DNA of 45,790 nucleotides from JAVJUV01 sp047314965. GTDB taxonomy: Bacteria > Pseudomonadota > Alphaproteobacteria > Rhodobacterales > Rhodobacteraceae. Below the pieces are notes generated by a model. The model saw only the letters and a list, made by a program, of their open reading frames with translations, ran no database searches and had not been told where the DNA came from. Of this stretch, positions 1-8,422 are shown piece after piece. Position 1 is the first letter of the stretch. Each line of letters starts with the position of its first letter. The stretch covers positions 1-45,790 of the forward strand of contig NZ_JBLBVK010000029.1 in assembly GCF_047314965.1 (NCBI RefSeq), in the 5' to 3' direction. Both the position numbers and the translations under genes were made by a program.

Positions 1-249
1 CCTGCTCTGGCGCGCGCAATGCTGGCTTTCGCGGATCCCGGCTTCAGAACCGAACTCAATCAGCCCTATTCCGCAGCCGATGGCGTCACCCACACGCTGG
101 CGAGACATGCCACGGCGCGCGGACTGCGCAATGTCATGATCGAAGTCCGAAACGATCTGCTGTCCGATGCGTCCCAGGTGACGTGCATGGCGGAAAACCT
201 CCAGCACATGCTGTCCGCAGCTCTCGCCGAGGGAGCCGACGCAGCATGA
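1..249 (+). CDS. N-formylglutamate amidohydrolase-family hydrolase, 3' part (gene spans the circle join)
   Basis: This is the last 82 codons of a gene whose first part lies at 45125-45790. The reading frame is open from base 1 and the first 141 bases are duplicated at the window end, so joining them gives one protein of 254-257 residues. The full protein fits the zinc-dependent N-formylglutamate amidohydrolase family (about 260 residues), which cleaves amide bonds on glutamate derivatives. The stop codon overlaps the ATG of the TRAP small subunit (ATGA), so it is the first gene of the operon running to 7195. No hut genes are nearby, so histidine degradation is an unlikely role. In this context it may release glutamate from a gamma-glutamyl product; that is inference. 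Confidence 0.8.
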   Translation, partial: PALARAMLAFADPGFRTELNQPYSAADGVTHTLARHATARGLRNVMIEVRNDLLSDASQVTCMAENLQHMLSAALAEGADAA

Positions 250-824
250 CCGGAGCGATGAAGGCATATGTTCGCATCGTCGACCGCATGAACCGCTGGA
301 TCGGACGGATCGTCATGTACGGCATCTTTGTCATGATGGCCATTCTGCTGTGGTCGACCTTCACGAAAGTCGGAAGCGACCTCGGCTTCGGGATCAACCC
401 ATCCCTCTGGACCCTCGAAATGGCCCAGTTCGCAATGGTGGCCTATTACATGCTCGGCGGCCCCTACTCGATCCAGATGGGATCGAACGTTCGGATGGAC
501 CTGCTCTACGGAACCTGGTCCGACAGTCGCAAGGCACAGGTTGATGCCATGAGCGTGCTGTTCCTGATCGTGTATCTCGCATTCCTGCTCTGGGGCGGCT
601 GGGACAGCTTGATGTATTCCTTCCAGTACGGTGGCGAGCGCAGTTCTTCCGCGTGGCGGCCCTATCTCTGGCCAGTCAAGACGATCATGGTGATCGGCAT
701 CTTTCTGATGCTGCTCCAGGCGATCAGCGAGTTGTTCAAGGACATCCTTCGCACGATGGGCCACGATATGGGAGCAAAGGACATAGACTTGACGAACACC
801 GCTCCCGGGGAGGATGCCGCATGA
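246..824 (+). CDS. dctQ: TRAP transporter small permease subunit (DctQ family)
   Basis: A 192-residue membrane protein of the DctQ type, with about four hydrophobic segments (roughly residues 20-40, 55-80, 100-120 and 140-160) and the usual family length. In TRAP systems this subunit pairs with DctM and the periplasmic binding protein to drive sodium-coupled uptake of small polar molecules. The ATG at 246 overlaps the stop of the preceding hydrolase (ATGA), which fixes the start over an in-frame ATG 63 bases upstream. It overlaps dctM by four bases at its end, so translation is probably coupled. The substrate cannot be read from this subunit; the neighbours suggest an amine or amino alcohol. 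Confidence 0.92.
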   Translation: MTGAMKAYVRIVDRMNRWIGRIVMYGIFVMMAILLWSTFTKVGSDLGFGINPSLWTLEMAQFAMVAYYMLGGPYSIQMGSNVRMDLLYGTWSDSRKAQVDAMSVLFLIVYLAFLLWGGWDSLMYSFQYGGERSSSAWRPYLWPVKTIMVIGIFLMLLQAISELFKDILRTMGHDMGAKDIDLTNTAPGEDAA

Positions 825-2146
825 GCTACGAGGCCATCGCGCTCCTCATGTTCTCGTCGATGATGCTGATGCTGCTGACGGGTCAGCGCGTCTTCGGTGC
901 GATCGGCTTTGTCGCGGTCGTCTCGGCCTTCTTCCTCTGGGGCGATCGCGGCGGATACGACCTCGGCTTCGCAGCAGCGATCAAGGTCATGAAGTGGTAT
1001 CCGCTTCTGACGCTGCCGATGTTCATCTTCATGGGCTACGTGATGAGCGAAAGTCGCATCGCGGACGATCTCTACAAGATGTTCCACGTCTGGATGGGCG
1101 GCTTGTCGGGCGGCCTCGCGGTCGGCACGATCGGGTTAATGGTGCTTATCTCCGCAATGAACGGCCTGTCTGTCGCGGGCATGGCAATCGGAGCAACAAT
1201 CGCCCTGCCCGAACTTCTGAAGCGAGGCTATGACAAGCGCATGGTGACCGGGGTAATCCAGGCCGGTTCCTCGCTCGGCATCCTCGTGCCGCCTTCGGTC
1301 GTGCTCGTCCTCTATGCCATGATCGCGCGCCAGCCCGTCGGTCAGCTCTGGCTCGCAGGCGTTCTGCCCGGCCTGATGATGGCGGGTCTTTTCATCCTCT
1401 ACATCGTCATTCGCTGCAAACTGAACCCTTCCCTGGGTCCGATCTTGCCGAAAGAAGAGCGCAATATTCCCATGCGCGAGAAGCTGCGGCTGCTGTCCGC
1501 CGGCCTCCTCCCTCTGTTCATCTTCTTCGCCATGATGGTCCCCTTCGTGAAGGGCTGGACATCGCTGGTCGAATCCTCCGCGGTCGGCGCCATCGCGGCC
1601 TTCATGGCAGCGGTCCTGAAAGGTCGCATGACATGGCACGTGTTCGAAATCGCGGTCCGCAAGACACTCGGCATAACCTGCATGTTCATGTGGATCATCC
1701 TGGCCGCGCTTGCCTTCGGCGCAGTGTTCGACGGGCTGGGCGCAGTCAAGGCGATCGAGGGACTGTTCACCGAGAAGCTGGGCCTGTCGCCCTGGGTCAT
1801 CCTGATCCTGATGCAGCTGTCCTTCATCCTGCTCGGCACCTTCCTCGACGACACCGCAATGCTGGTAATCGTCGCGCCGCTCTACGTGCCGCTCGTCGGC
1901 GCGCTTGGCTTCGACCTCATCTGGTACGGCGTTCTCTACACGATCACCTGCCAGATCGCTTACATGACGCCGCCCTTCGGCTATAATCTGTTCCTGATGC
2001 GCGCGATGGCGCCGCCCGAAGTCACCCTGGGCGATATCTATCGCTCGATCACGCCTTTCGTACTCGTCATGGGACTGGCCCTTGCCCTTGTGATGGTATT
2101 CCCGAACATCGCGCTGTGGCTTCCCAACTACGTCTACGGAAACTGA
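821..2146 (+). CDS. dctM: TRAP transporter large permease subunit (DctM family)
   Basis: A 441-residue, highly hydrophobic protein with about a dozen predicted membrane segments, matching DctM, the ion-coupled transport channel of TRAP systems. Recognisable family stretches include the GSSLGILVPPS segment near residue 150 and the C-terminal TPPFGYNLF motif. The ATG at 821 sits inside the stop of dctQ (ATGA overlap); the frame is open further upstream, but only because it runs as a shadow of dctQ. A 56-base gap separates it from the binding protein. Together with dctQ and dctP it makes a complete three-part importer at the head of the catabolic operon. Confidence 0.94.
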   Translation: MSYEAIALLMFSSMMLMLLTGQRVFGAIGFVAVVSAFFLWGDRGGYDLGFAAAIKVMKWYPLLTLPMFIFMGYVMSESRIADDLYKMFHVWMGGLSGGLAVGTIGLMVLISAMNGLSVAGMAIGATIALPELLKRGYDKRMVTGVIQAGSSLGILVPPSVVLVLYAMIARQPVGQLWLAGVLPGLMMAGLFILYIVIRCKLNPSLGPILPKEERNIPMREKLRLLSAGLLPLFIFFAMMVPFVKGWTSLVESSAVGAIAAFMAAVLKGRMTWHVFEIAVRKTLGITCMFMWIILAALAFGAVFDGLGAVKAIEGLFTEKLGLSPWVILILMQLSFILLGTFLDDTAMLVIVAPLYVPLVGALGFDLIWYGVLYTITCQIAYMTPPFGYNLFLMRAMAPPEVTLGDIYRSITPFVLVMGLALALVMVFPNIALWLPNYVYGN

Positions 2147-2202
2147 AATTGAAAAAAGAGACTCCGGCAGCGGAGCGAAGCACCCAACTCAAGGAGAGAA
2201 AG

Positions 2203-3240
2203 ATGACCTCGAGACGCAGATTCCTCACCACCGCGGGCATTGGCGGTGCCGCCGCACTCGCCAGCCCTGCAATCGTCAAGGCTCAGGCGCCGATCAAATG
2301 GCGCTTCCAGACCTATGCTGGCGGCGCTTTGGGCGAGCACGTGACCAAGCCTGCCATCGATTATATCAATGCCAACGCGAACGGCGAGATGGAGATCGAA
2401 CTGTTCTACGCCGACCAGATCGTCCCCACCGGCGAACTGTTCCAGGCGCTTCAGCGCGGCACCATCGACGGCGTGCACTCGGACGACGACTCGATGGCCT
2501 CGCCGACCGCAACGCGCCAGTTCGGCGGGTATTTCCCCTTTGCAACCAAGCACATCCTCGACGTGCCCGTGCTCTTCAACCAGTACGGACTGGCCGACAT
2601 CTGGCGCGACGAGTACGCGAAGGTTGGTGTTCAGTGGCTCTCGGCTGCTGGTCAGGACCCCTGCAACTTCAACACCAAGAAGGAAATCACCTCGGTCGCC
2701 GACCTCGACGGCCTGAAGCTCTACACCTTCCCGACTGCCGGCCGCTTCCTGGCGCAATTCGGTGTCGTGCCGGTGAACATCCCCTACGAAGATGCCGAAG
2801 TCGCGGTGCAGACCGGCGAGCTTGACGGCATGGCATGGTCGGGCATCACCGAAGACTACACGGTCGGCTGGGCGAACGTCACCGACTACTTCCTGACCAA
2901 CAACATCTCAGGCGCATGGATCGGCTCCTGGTTCGCAAACCAGGAACGCTGGGCGGAACTGCCGGATCACCTGAAATCGGTGGTCATGGCAGGCATCGAG
3001 GCCGGTCACACCTACCGGAACCAGTGGTACTGGGGTGGCGAGGCCGCGCTGCGCGCGAACGGCGACAAGCTCGAACTTCGCTCGGTGCCCCCGGGAGAAT
3101 GGGCCGAGGTCGAAAATGCCGCCAAGGTGTTCTGGGACGAGATTGCGCAGGAAGGCGAAGTGCATCAGAAGATCATCGGAATCTTCCGCGAATACAACTC
3201 GGTCATCAACCAGGCCGGGGTTCCCTATAACTTCGAATAG
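2203..3240 (+). CDS. dctP: TRAP transporter periplasmic substrate-binding protein (DctP family)
   Basis: A 345-residue secreted binding protein that delivers substrate to DctQM. The N-terminus carries a twin-arginine type signal (SRRRFL, residues 3-8) and a hydrophobic stretch ending near residue 27. The start at 2203 follows an AAGGAG ribosome site; the frame upstream is open but not gene-like. The family length and fold are normal. One oddity: the family motif G-L-K-I/M-R, whose arginine clamps a carboxylate ligand, reads G-L-K-L-Y here (Tyr174), and an acidic run lies at 94-96. That suggests a ligand without the usual carboxylate, possibly an amine. A strong hairpin follows the stop codon. 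Confidence 0.93.
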   Translation: MTSRRRFLTTAGIGGAAALASPAIVKAQAPIKWRFQTYAGGALGEHVTKPAIDYINANANGEMEIELFYADQIVPTGELFQALQRGTIDGVHSDDDSMASPTATRQFGGYFPFATKHILDVPVLFNQYGLADIWRDEYAKVGVQWLSAAGQDPCNFNTKKEITSVADLDGLKLYTFPTAGRFLAQFGVVPVNIPYEDAEVAVQTGELDGMAWSGITEDYTVGWANVTDYFLTNNISGAWIGSWFANQERWAELPDHLKSVVMAGIEAGHTYRNQWYWGGEAALRANGDKLELRSVPPGEWAEVENAAKVFWDEIAQEGEVHQKIIGIFREYNSVINQAGVPYNFE

Positions 3241-3252
3241 GGCAAGAGACTC

Positions 3253-3280
3253 GGGGTGGCGCCAGATGCGGCGCCACTCC
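3253..3280 (+). other. GC-rich stem-loop after dctP
   Basis: An 8-bp perfect stem (GTGGCGCC and GGCGCCAC) with the 6-base loop AGATGC, extendable to about 11 pairs with one G-U pair. It starts 13 bases after the dctP stop and has no T-run behind it, so it is not a standard terminator. Such hairpins commonly protect the mRNA of an abundant binding protein from 3' decay or reduce read-through to the next genes. Confidence 0.7.
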
Positions 3281-3303
3281 GCCAATGGTGAAGGACCGAA
3301 GAC

Positions 3304-4668
3304 ATGACCGCCAATCTCACGTTCGACGCACTGAAGGATCTCGCCGCAGCAGGCGAAATTGATACCGTCCTCGTCTGCATGATCGACATGCAGGGACGCC
3401 TTATGGGCAAGCGCTTCCACGTTTCCAATTTTCTCGAGTCCGCCCACGAGGAAACGCATTGCTGCAACTATCTCTTCGCCACCGATATCGAGATGGCAAC
3501 ACCCGACGGCTACGCGTCGACGAGCTGGGAAAAGGGATACGGCGACTATGTGATGAAACCGGACCTGTCCACGCTTCGCCGCATTCCGTGGCTTGAAGGC
3601 ACGGCGCTGGTCATCTGCGACATCATCGACCACCACACGCACAAACCGGTCCCGCACACTCCGCGCCAGATCCTGAAGGATCAGGTGGCACGGGCCAAGG
3701 CCATGGGCTTCACGCCAATGATGGCGACCGAGCTGGAATTTTTCCTGTTCGAACAATCATACACCGATGCCCGCAAGAATGGCTTCCGCGATCTCGCGCC
3801 GCTGGCCGGCTACAATGCCGACTACTCGATCCAGCTGACGACCAAGGAAGAATACGTCATGCGCCCGATCCGCAATCTGCTGGTCGAGGCAGGCGTTCCA
3901 GTCGAAAACACCAAGGGTGAGGCAGAGACCGGCCAGGAAGAACTCAACATCCGCTACGCGGACGCGGTTCTCTGCTGCGATTATCACACGCTGGCCAAGC
4001 ACGCGATCAAGGATATCGCGGCCCAGCACGGACATTCGGCGACGTTCCTGCCCAAGTGGCACCACAAGAAGGTCGGCAGCGCCGCGCACATCCATCAGTC
4101 ACTAATCAAGGGAGATTCGCCTGCGTTTTACGATGCGGACGCTGACCTGACGATGTCCGACACGATGAAATCCTATGTCGCGGGCCTGCTGAAGTACTCC
4201 ACCGACATCACGTTCTTCCTCGCGCCATACGTGAACAGCTACAAGCGCTTCCTGCCCGGCACATTTGCTCCTACCAAGATCGCGTGGAGCATCGACAACC
4301 GTACCGCATGTTATCGCCTCGTCGGCGACGGCACCAAGGGCGTGCGTATCGAGTGCAGGACGCCCGGTTCCGATATCAACCCGTACCTCGCCTGCGCGGC
4401 TCAGCTCGCGGCCGGCCTCTCGGGTATCGAGGAAGGGCTCTCGCTTGCACCTCCGGTCACGGGCGATGTTTACAAGATGGGCGGTATTCCCACCCTGCCC
4501 CACACGCTTCGCGACGCCACCGAAACGCTTCGAAACTCGGCCATGCTGCGCCGGACTATGGGTGATTGGGTGGTCGATCACTACACCCGCGCGGCAGAGA
4601 TCGAGCAGGAAGCATTCGACGCCGTTGTTACCGATTGGGAAATCGCCAGGGGCTTTGAAAGGGCCTGA
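3304..4668 (+). CDS. Glutamine synthetase-like gamma-glutamyl-amine ligase
   Basis: A 454-residue protein of the glutamine synthetase superfamily, close to the gamma-glutamylpolyamine or ethanolamide ligases (PuuA, GlnA3/GlnA4 types) that join glutamate to an amine using ATP. Active-site elements are present: the metal-binding ELEFF (143-147), QEELN (211-215), a HIHQS segment (262-266) matching the HxHxS motif, the NSYKR segment (311-315) and the RIECR glutamate-binding stretch (348-352). It sits four bases before an aldehyde dehydrogenase and is followed by an alcohol dehydrogenase, a catabolic setting that argues against a role in bulk ammonia assimilation. Gamma-glutamylmethylamide synthetase is an alternative, but its partner genes are absent. 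The exact amine is unknown. Confidence 0.85.
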   Translation: MTANLTFDALKDLAAAGEIDTVLVCMIDMQGRLMGKRFHVSNFLESAHEETHCCNYLFATDIEMATPDGYASTSWEKGYGDYVMKPDLSTLRRIPWLEGTALVICDIIDHHTHKPVPHTPRQILKDQVARAKAMGFTPMMATELEFFLFEQSYTDARKNGFRDLAPLAGYNADYSIQLTTKEEYVMRPIRNLLVEAGVPVENTKGEAETGQEELNIRYADAVLCCDYHTLAKHAIKDIAAQHGHSATFLPKWHHKKVGSAAHIHQSLIKGDSPAFYDADADLTMSDTMKSYVAGLLKYSTDITFFLAPYVNSYKRFLPGTFAPTKIAWSIDNRTACYRLVGDGTKGVRIECRTPGSDINPYLACAAQLAAGLSGIEEGLSLAPPVTGDVYKMGGIPTLPHTLRDATETLRNSAMLRRTMGDWVVDHYTRAAEIEQEAFDAVVTDWEIARGFERA

Positions 4669-4671
4669 ACC

Positions 4672-6048
4672 ATGCCAAGTATCGATCTCATCTCACCGAT
4701 CGACGGATCGGTGTATCTCACGCGTGAAACAATGCCGCGCGAGGTCGCCTTCGAAGCGGCTCGGAAATCCCGCCTTGCACAGGAACGCTGGCGGAATCGC
4801 CCGCTGCAGGAGCGGATCGATCTTGTTCTTAAAGCGAACGAGATCATTGGCCGGACGACCGACCGTATGGCGGTCGAACTGGCTCACCAGATGGGGCGCC
4901 CTGTCCGTTACGGCGGCGAATACGGGGGCTTCAACGAGCGTGTCACCTACATGGCCGGGATTGCCGGCGAATGCCTCGCGCCCGATGTCATAGAGGACAG
5001 CGACACCTTCAATCGTATGATCAAGCGCGTGCCGTGGGGCGTCGTGCTTGTTGTCGCGCCATGGAACTATCCCTACATGACCGCGATCAACACGATCGCC
5101 CCCGCTCTCATCGCCGGCAACACGGTGATCCTGAAACATGCCAGTCAGACCCTTCAGGTCGGCGAAAGGCTGGCCGAGGCCTTCCACGAAGCCGGCGTTC
5201 CGCACGACGTGTTCCAAAACGTGGTGATCGATCACGACACCACCAACGCTCTGATCGCCGAACGCGCCGTCGATTTCGTGAACTTCACCGGCTCCGTCGG
5301 CGGCGGCCAGGCGATGGAACGCGCGGCGGCCGGCACTTTCATCCCCGTCTCCACTGAACTCGGCGGCAAGGATCCAGGCTACGTCCGCGCCGATGCCGAC
5401 CTCGACGCCGCCGTCGATACCTTGATGGATGGCGCCATGTTCAACGCGGGCCAGTGCTGCTGTGGAATCGAGCGGATTTACGTTCAACAGTCACTGTTCC
5501 AGCCCTTCGTCGAGAAGTCCGTCGCCTGGGTGAATGCCCAGAAACTCGGCAACCCTCTCGACCACGAAACAACTCTCGGCCCTATGGCGAACATCCGATT
5601 CGCGCGCGAAGTCCGGGCCCAGATTTCCGAAGCGCTGGCCGACGGGGCGAAAGCGCATATCGCGCAGATGACCGCTGACGACGGCCAAGGCACCTATGTC
5701 ACTCCTCAGATCCTGACGAACGTCACGCACGACATGCGCGTCATGCGCGACGAAAGCTTCGGCCCCGTGGTCGGCATCATGCCCGTCGCCGATGATGCCG
5801 AAGCGGTTCGCCTGATGAATGACAGCCGGTTCGGGCTCACCGCCTCGATCTGGACCCAGGACCGGGATGCTGCGGAACGGATTGGTGACCTGATCGAGAC
5901 CGGCACCGTCTTCATGAACCGCTGCGACTATCTCGACCCCGCGCTCTGCTGGACCGGCTGCAAGGACACCGGCCGTGGCGCAGGTCTTTCGAAACTCGCA
6001 TATCAGGCTCTAACAAGGCCAAAATCCTATCATCTGAGGAATATCTGA
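4672..6048 (+). CDS. NAD(P)-dependent aldehyde dehydrogenase
   Basis: A 458-residue aldehyde dehydrogenase that oxidises an aldehyde to an acid. Seen in the sequence: the PWNYP nucleotide-site motif (131-135), the FTGS glycine motif (205-208), the general-base glutamate in ELGG (Glu229), and the NAGQCC segment with the catalytic cysteine at 263 inside a run of three cysteines. It lies three bases after the ligase stop and directly before an iron alcohol dehydrogenase, so the two probably carry out consecutive oxidations of one substrate, alcohol to aldehyde to acid. In the proposed pathway it would oxidise a gamma-glutamyl amino aldehyde. The family assignment is firm; the substrate is inferred. 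Confidence 0.92.
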   Translation: MPSIDLISPIDGSVYLTRETMPREVAFEAARKSRLAQERWRNRPLQERIDLVLKANEIIGRTTDRMAVELAHQMGRPVRYGGEYGGFNERVTYMAGIAGECLAPDVIEDSDTFNRMIKRVPWGVVLVVAPWNYPYMTAINTIAPALIAGNTVILKHASQTLQVGERLAEAFHEAGVPHDVFQNVVIDHDTTNALIAERAVDFVNFTGSVGGGQAMERAAAGTFIPVSTELGGKDPGYVRADADLDAAVDTLMDGAMFNAGQCCCGIERIYVQQSLFQPFVEKSVAWVNAQKLGNPLDHETTLGPMANIRFAREVRAQISEALADGAKAHIAQMTADDGQGTYVTPQILTNVTHDMRVMRDESFGPVVGIMPVADDAEAVRLMNDSRFGLTASIWTQDRDAAERIGDLIETGTVFMNRCDYLDPALCWTGCKDTGRGAGLSKLAYQALTRPKSYHLRNI

Positions 6049-6049
6049 C

Positions 6050-7195
6050 ATGGGACTCACCGCCAACTGGTCCTACCCCACCGCTGTCCGTTTCGGCGCT
6101 GGCCGCATATCCGAGATCGGCGGCGCCTGCATGGCCGCTGGCATCAAGCGCCCGCTTCTGGTCACCGACCGCGGCCTGGCATCGATGGAGATCACCTCGC
6201 GCACGCTCGATATCCTGGAAGGCGAAGGCCTGGGGCGCGCGATCTTCTTCGAAGTCGACGCCAACCCGACAGACCTCAACCTCTACGAAGGCCTGCGCGT
6301 CTATCGCTCCGGCGGTTTCGACGGCGTTATCGCCTTCGGCGGCGGTTCCGGTCTCGACCTCGCCAAGACCATCGCCTTCATGGCTGGCCAGACGCGCCCC
6401 TTGTGGGATTTCGAGGACATCGGTGATTGGTGGACTCGCGCAGATCCGGCCGGCATCCATCCGATTGTCGCTGTTCCCACGACCGCCGGCACCGGTTCCG
6501 AGGTCGGACGCGCATCTGTGATCACAAATTCGGAAACCCACGAGAAGAAGATCATCTTCCATCCGAAGATGCTTCCTTCCGTGGTGATCTGCGACCCCGA
6601 ACTGACCGTGGGCATGCCGAAATTCATCACCGCCGGTACCGGCCTCGACGCCTTCGCGCATTGCGTCGAAGCCTACTCCAGCCCACACTACCACCCGATG
6701 AGCCAAGGCATAGCGCTCGAAGGCATGCGGTTGGTGAAAGATTACCTTCCCCGCGCCTATGCTGACGGCACCGATATCGAGGCCCGTGCCCAGATGATGA
6801 GCGCGGCGGCCATGGGCGCCACGGCCTTCCAGAAAGGCCTTGGCGCTATCCATGCGCTGTCCCATCCCATCGGCGCCCACCACCATACGCACCACGGCAC
6901 CACCAACGCCGTCTGCATGCCCGAAGTGCTGAAGTTCAACGCTGACGCCATCCGCAGCCGCTTCGACATGGCCGCAGCCTACATGGGTATCGAAGGCGGC
7001 TTCGACGGCTTCCGGGCGTTCGTGGACAATCTGAATGACAGCATGGGCATTCCGAAAACCCTCACTGCCCTTGGCGTCAAGGACCCCGATCTGGACCGTC
7101 TGGTCGCCGACGCGCTGAGGGATCCGTCCACCGGCGGAAACCCCGTTGAAATGACCGAAGCGAACACAAGGGCGCTGTTCGAAGCGATTCTCTGA
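6050..7195 (+). CDS. Iron-containing alcohol dehydrogenase
   Basis: A 381-residue group III (iron-dependent) alcohol dehydrogenase. The NAD-binding GGGSGLD motif is at 97-103, and the four expected metal ligands are visible as Asp200, His204, His268 (in GAIHALSHP) and His282 (before GTTNA). The ATG follows the aldehyde dehydrogenase stop by one base, so this is the last gene of the operon. The pairing of an alcohol dehydrogenase with an aldehyde dehydrogenase, with no amine oxidase present, indicates that the substrate carries a hydroxyl group as well as the amine used by the ligase. No clear terminator follows; 182 bases separate it from the convergent parB. Confidence 0.93.
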   Translation: MGLTANWSYPTAVRFGAGRISEIGGACMAAGIKRPLLVTDRGLASMEITSRTLDILEGEGLGRAIFFEVDANPTDLNLYEGLRVYRSGGFDGVIAFGGGSGLDLAKTIAFMAGQTRPLWDFEDIGDWWTRADPAGIHPIVAVPTTAGTGSEVGRASVITNSETHEKKIIFHPKMLPSVVICDPELTVGMPKFITAGTGLDAFAHCVEAYSSPHYHPMSQGIALEGMRLVKDYLPRAYADGTDIEARAQMMSAAAMGATAFQKGLGAIHALSHPIGAHHHTHHGTTNAVCMPEVLKFNADAIRSRFDMAAAYMGIEGGFDGFRAFVDNLNDSMGIPKTLTALGVKDPDLDRLVADALRDPSTGGNPVEMTEANTRALFEAIL

Positions 7196-7231
7196 GGCGA
7201 AATCCTACCGTCTATTAAAGGCTGCGGGCGC

Positions 7232-7253
7232 CCTTGCCATACGTTTTGCCGAC
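7232..7253. repeat. 22-bp intergenic repeat, copy 1
   Basis: This 22-base element (it begins CCTTGCCATAC and ends TTTGCCGAC) matches the element at 39073-39094 at 20 of 22 positions, differing only at the two central bases. Both copies are intergenic: this one lies downstream of the alcohol dehydrogenase, the other just ahead of phnA. The function is unknown. Confidence 0.6.
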
Positions 7254-7327
7254 GCCTTGCAGACGGAGGGCCGACCGGGCGCCATATCGCCAGAGAAAAC
7301 ATAAAACGTTTTTTCTTCAAATACTTA

Positions 7328-7382
7328 GGGCGTAACCCGTGGGTTACGCCCTGCCTTTCCCCCCGGTAACCCACGGGTTACC
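7328..7382. repeat. Twin palindromes at the 3' end of parB, candidate partition site or operator
   Basis: Two copies of the same 16-base dyad, GTAACCCGTGGGTTAC and its reverse complement, lie 20 bases apart. The first, with longer arms (GGGCGTAACCC and GGGTTACGCCC), spans 7328-7351. The second spans 7365-7382 and overlaps the parB stop codon. Paired palindromes beside a plasmid parAB operon are natural candidates for a centromere-like parS. They do not fit the chromosomal parS consensus, so a role in termination between the convergent genes is also possible. Confidence 0.6.
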
Positions 7383-8418
7383 CGCCTTTCAAAACCCTGT
7401 CGAACGCGCGGATCGCTTCTTCAAGCCGGTCCCTCGGTACACCGGTGAAATCAAGGTCCGCCTTGATCCGGCATTCGCCGTCCCGCGCAGTAATTTTCAT
7501 GTCCGCCACCCTGCACTCGTATTTCTCCCGCCGCGCCACGGGCTTGGTCGCAGCCTCACCTGCCCCGCTCGCGTAACGCTCCAGAGCCGCGCGCTGCGCC
7601 TCGGCCGACCCGGCCTGGCGCAGCACGCGCGCCAATCCTCCAACGTCACCCTCGCGCTGCATCCTGCGCACAACCTCAACACCAAGGTTCCGTGGCACCG
7701 CCTTTGGCCAGCGCAGCGCATCGCCCAGCTCGCCAAGCAATGTCACGAACGATCTGATATACGACCGCTTCATCTTGTGCAGAGACCCGTACAACCGGTT
7801 CACCAGAACATCGGTGTCTCGCTCCTCGACCGACGGATCAGCTGCCGCTTCAAGAACAACCTGCGCCATTTCGGCAAAGGTCAGATCCTCCCGCACGACA
7901 TTCTCTTCCACCATGTCGATGTAGCGCTCCAGACGCTCCGCGGCGCTATCATCGATGCGCGCCACGACCGTTCCGAAAGCCTCGTCGCCGGTCTCGTCCA
8001 GAAGCTGCCGCAGCGCCGTCAGGCGCCTCCAGCCCTTCTTCAGCTGCAACACTCCATCCGCGTCCCGGAACACCTCTACGGGCTCCTTCTGGCCGCGCGC
8101 ACGGATCGAGGACTTCAACTCCTCCATCTCATCAGCCAGCGCCACCGCCTCAAGATCGATCCGATCCCGCGGCAGCGCGCTGGTAGAGATCTCGCCCAGA
8201 GGAATTCGGACAAGCACCCTGCCCTCGGCCTGCGCGTCCCGGAACGCCTTTGCATCCTCGGCATTCTTCCGGCGCTGTTCGACCTTCGCTTCGGTCGAAG
8301 CATGAAGATCGTCAGCCGCCTCGCGCACGGCTGCGCCCATCGGCCCTACCGATCGCTCCCGGCGCATGCCGCCGACCGGTGCAAGAGGCTCGATCCCGAA
8401 CTTGTTCTTCTTTGTCAT
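7378..8418 (-). CDS. parB: ParB/RepB-family plasmid partition protein
   Basis: A 346-residue ParB-family DNA-binding protein. A ParB nuclease-like domain lies roughly at residues 70-165, with a family-type GWRRLTA segment around 129-135 and a downstream EENVVREDLTFAEMA stretch at about 172-186. A helix-turn-helix region and a charged C-terminal part follow. It binds a centromere site and works with ParA to segregate the plasmid. It starts four bases after the parA stop, so the two form an operon on the minus strand. Twin palindromes overlap its stop codon and could be its binding site. RepB of repABC plasmids is related, but no repC gene is present. Confidence 0.9.
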   Translation of the reverse strand: MTKKNKFGIEPLAPVGGMRRERSVGPMGAAVREAADDLHASTEAKVEQRRKNAEDAKAFRDAQAEGRVLVRIPLGEISTSALPRDRIDLEAVALADEMEELKSSIRARGQKEPVEVFRDADGVLQLKKGWRRLTALRQLLDETGDEAFGTVVARIDDSAAERLERYIDMVEENVVREDLTFAEMAQVVLEAAADPSVEERDTDVLVNRLYGSLHKMKRSYIRSFVTLLGELGDALRWPKAVPRNLGVEVVRRMQREGDVGGLARVLRQAGSAEAQRAALERYASGAGEAATKPVARREKYECRVADMKITARDGECRIKADLDFTGVPRDRLEEAIRAFDRVLKGG

Positions 8419-8422
8419 GCTC

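Noticed and set aside
1..141. Biological terminal repeats of a linear element or phage
   Set aside because: The repeat lies inside one gene, restores its frame when joined, and no phage or linear-plasmid genes are present.
66..764. Minus-strand frames opposite the TRAP permease genes
   Set aside because: Antisense shadows; the plus-strand genes have clear family features and coupled starts.
3304..4668. Ordinary glutamine synthetase for ammonia assimilation
   Set aside because: The sequence resembles gamma-glutamyl-amine ligases and the gene is embedded in a catabolic operon with a transporter and two dehydrogenases.
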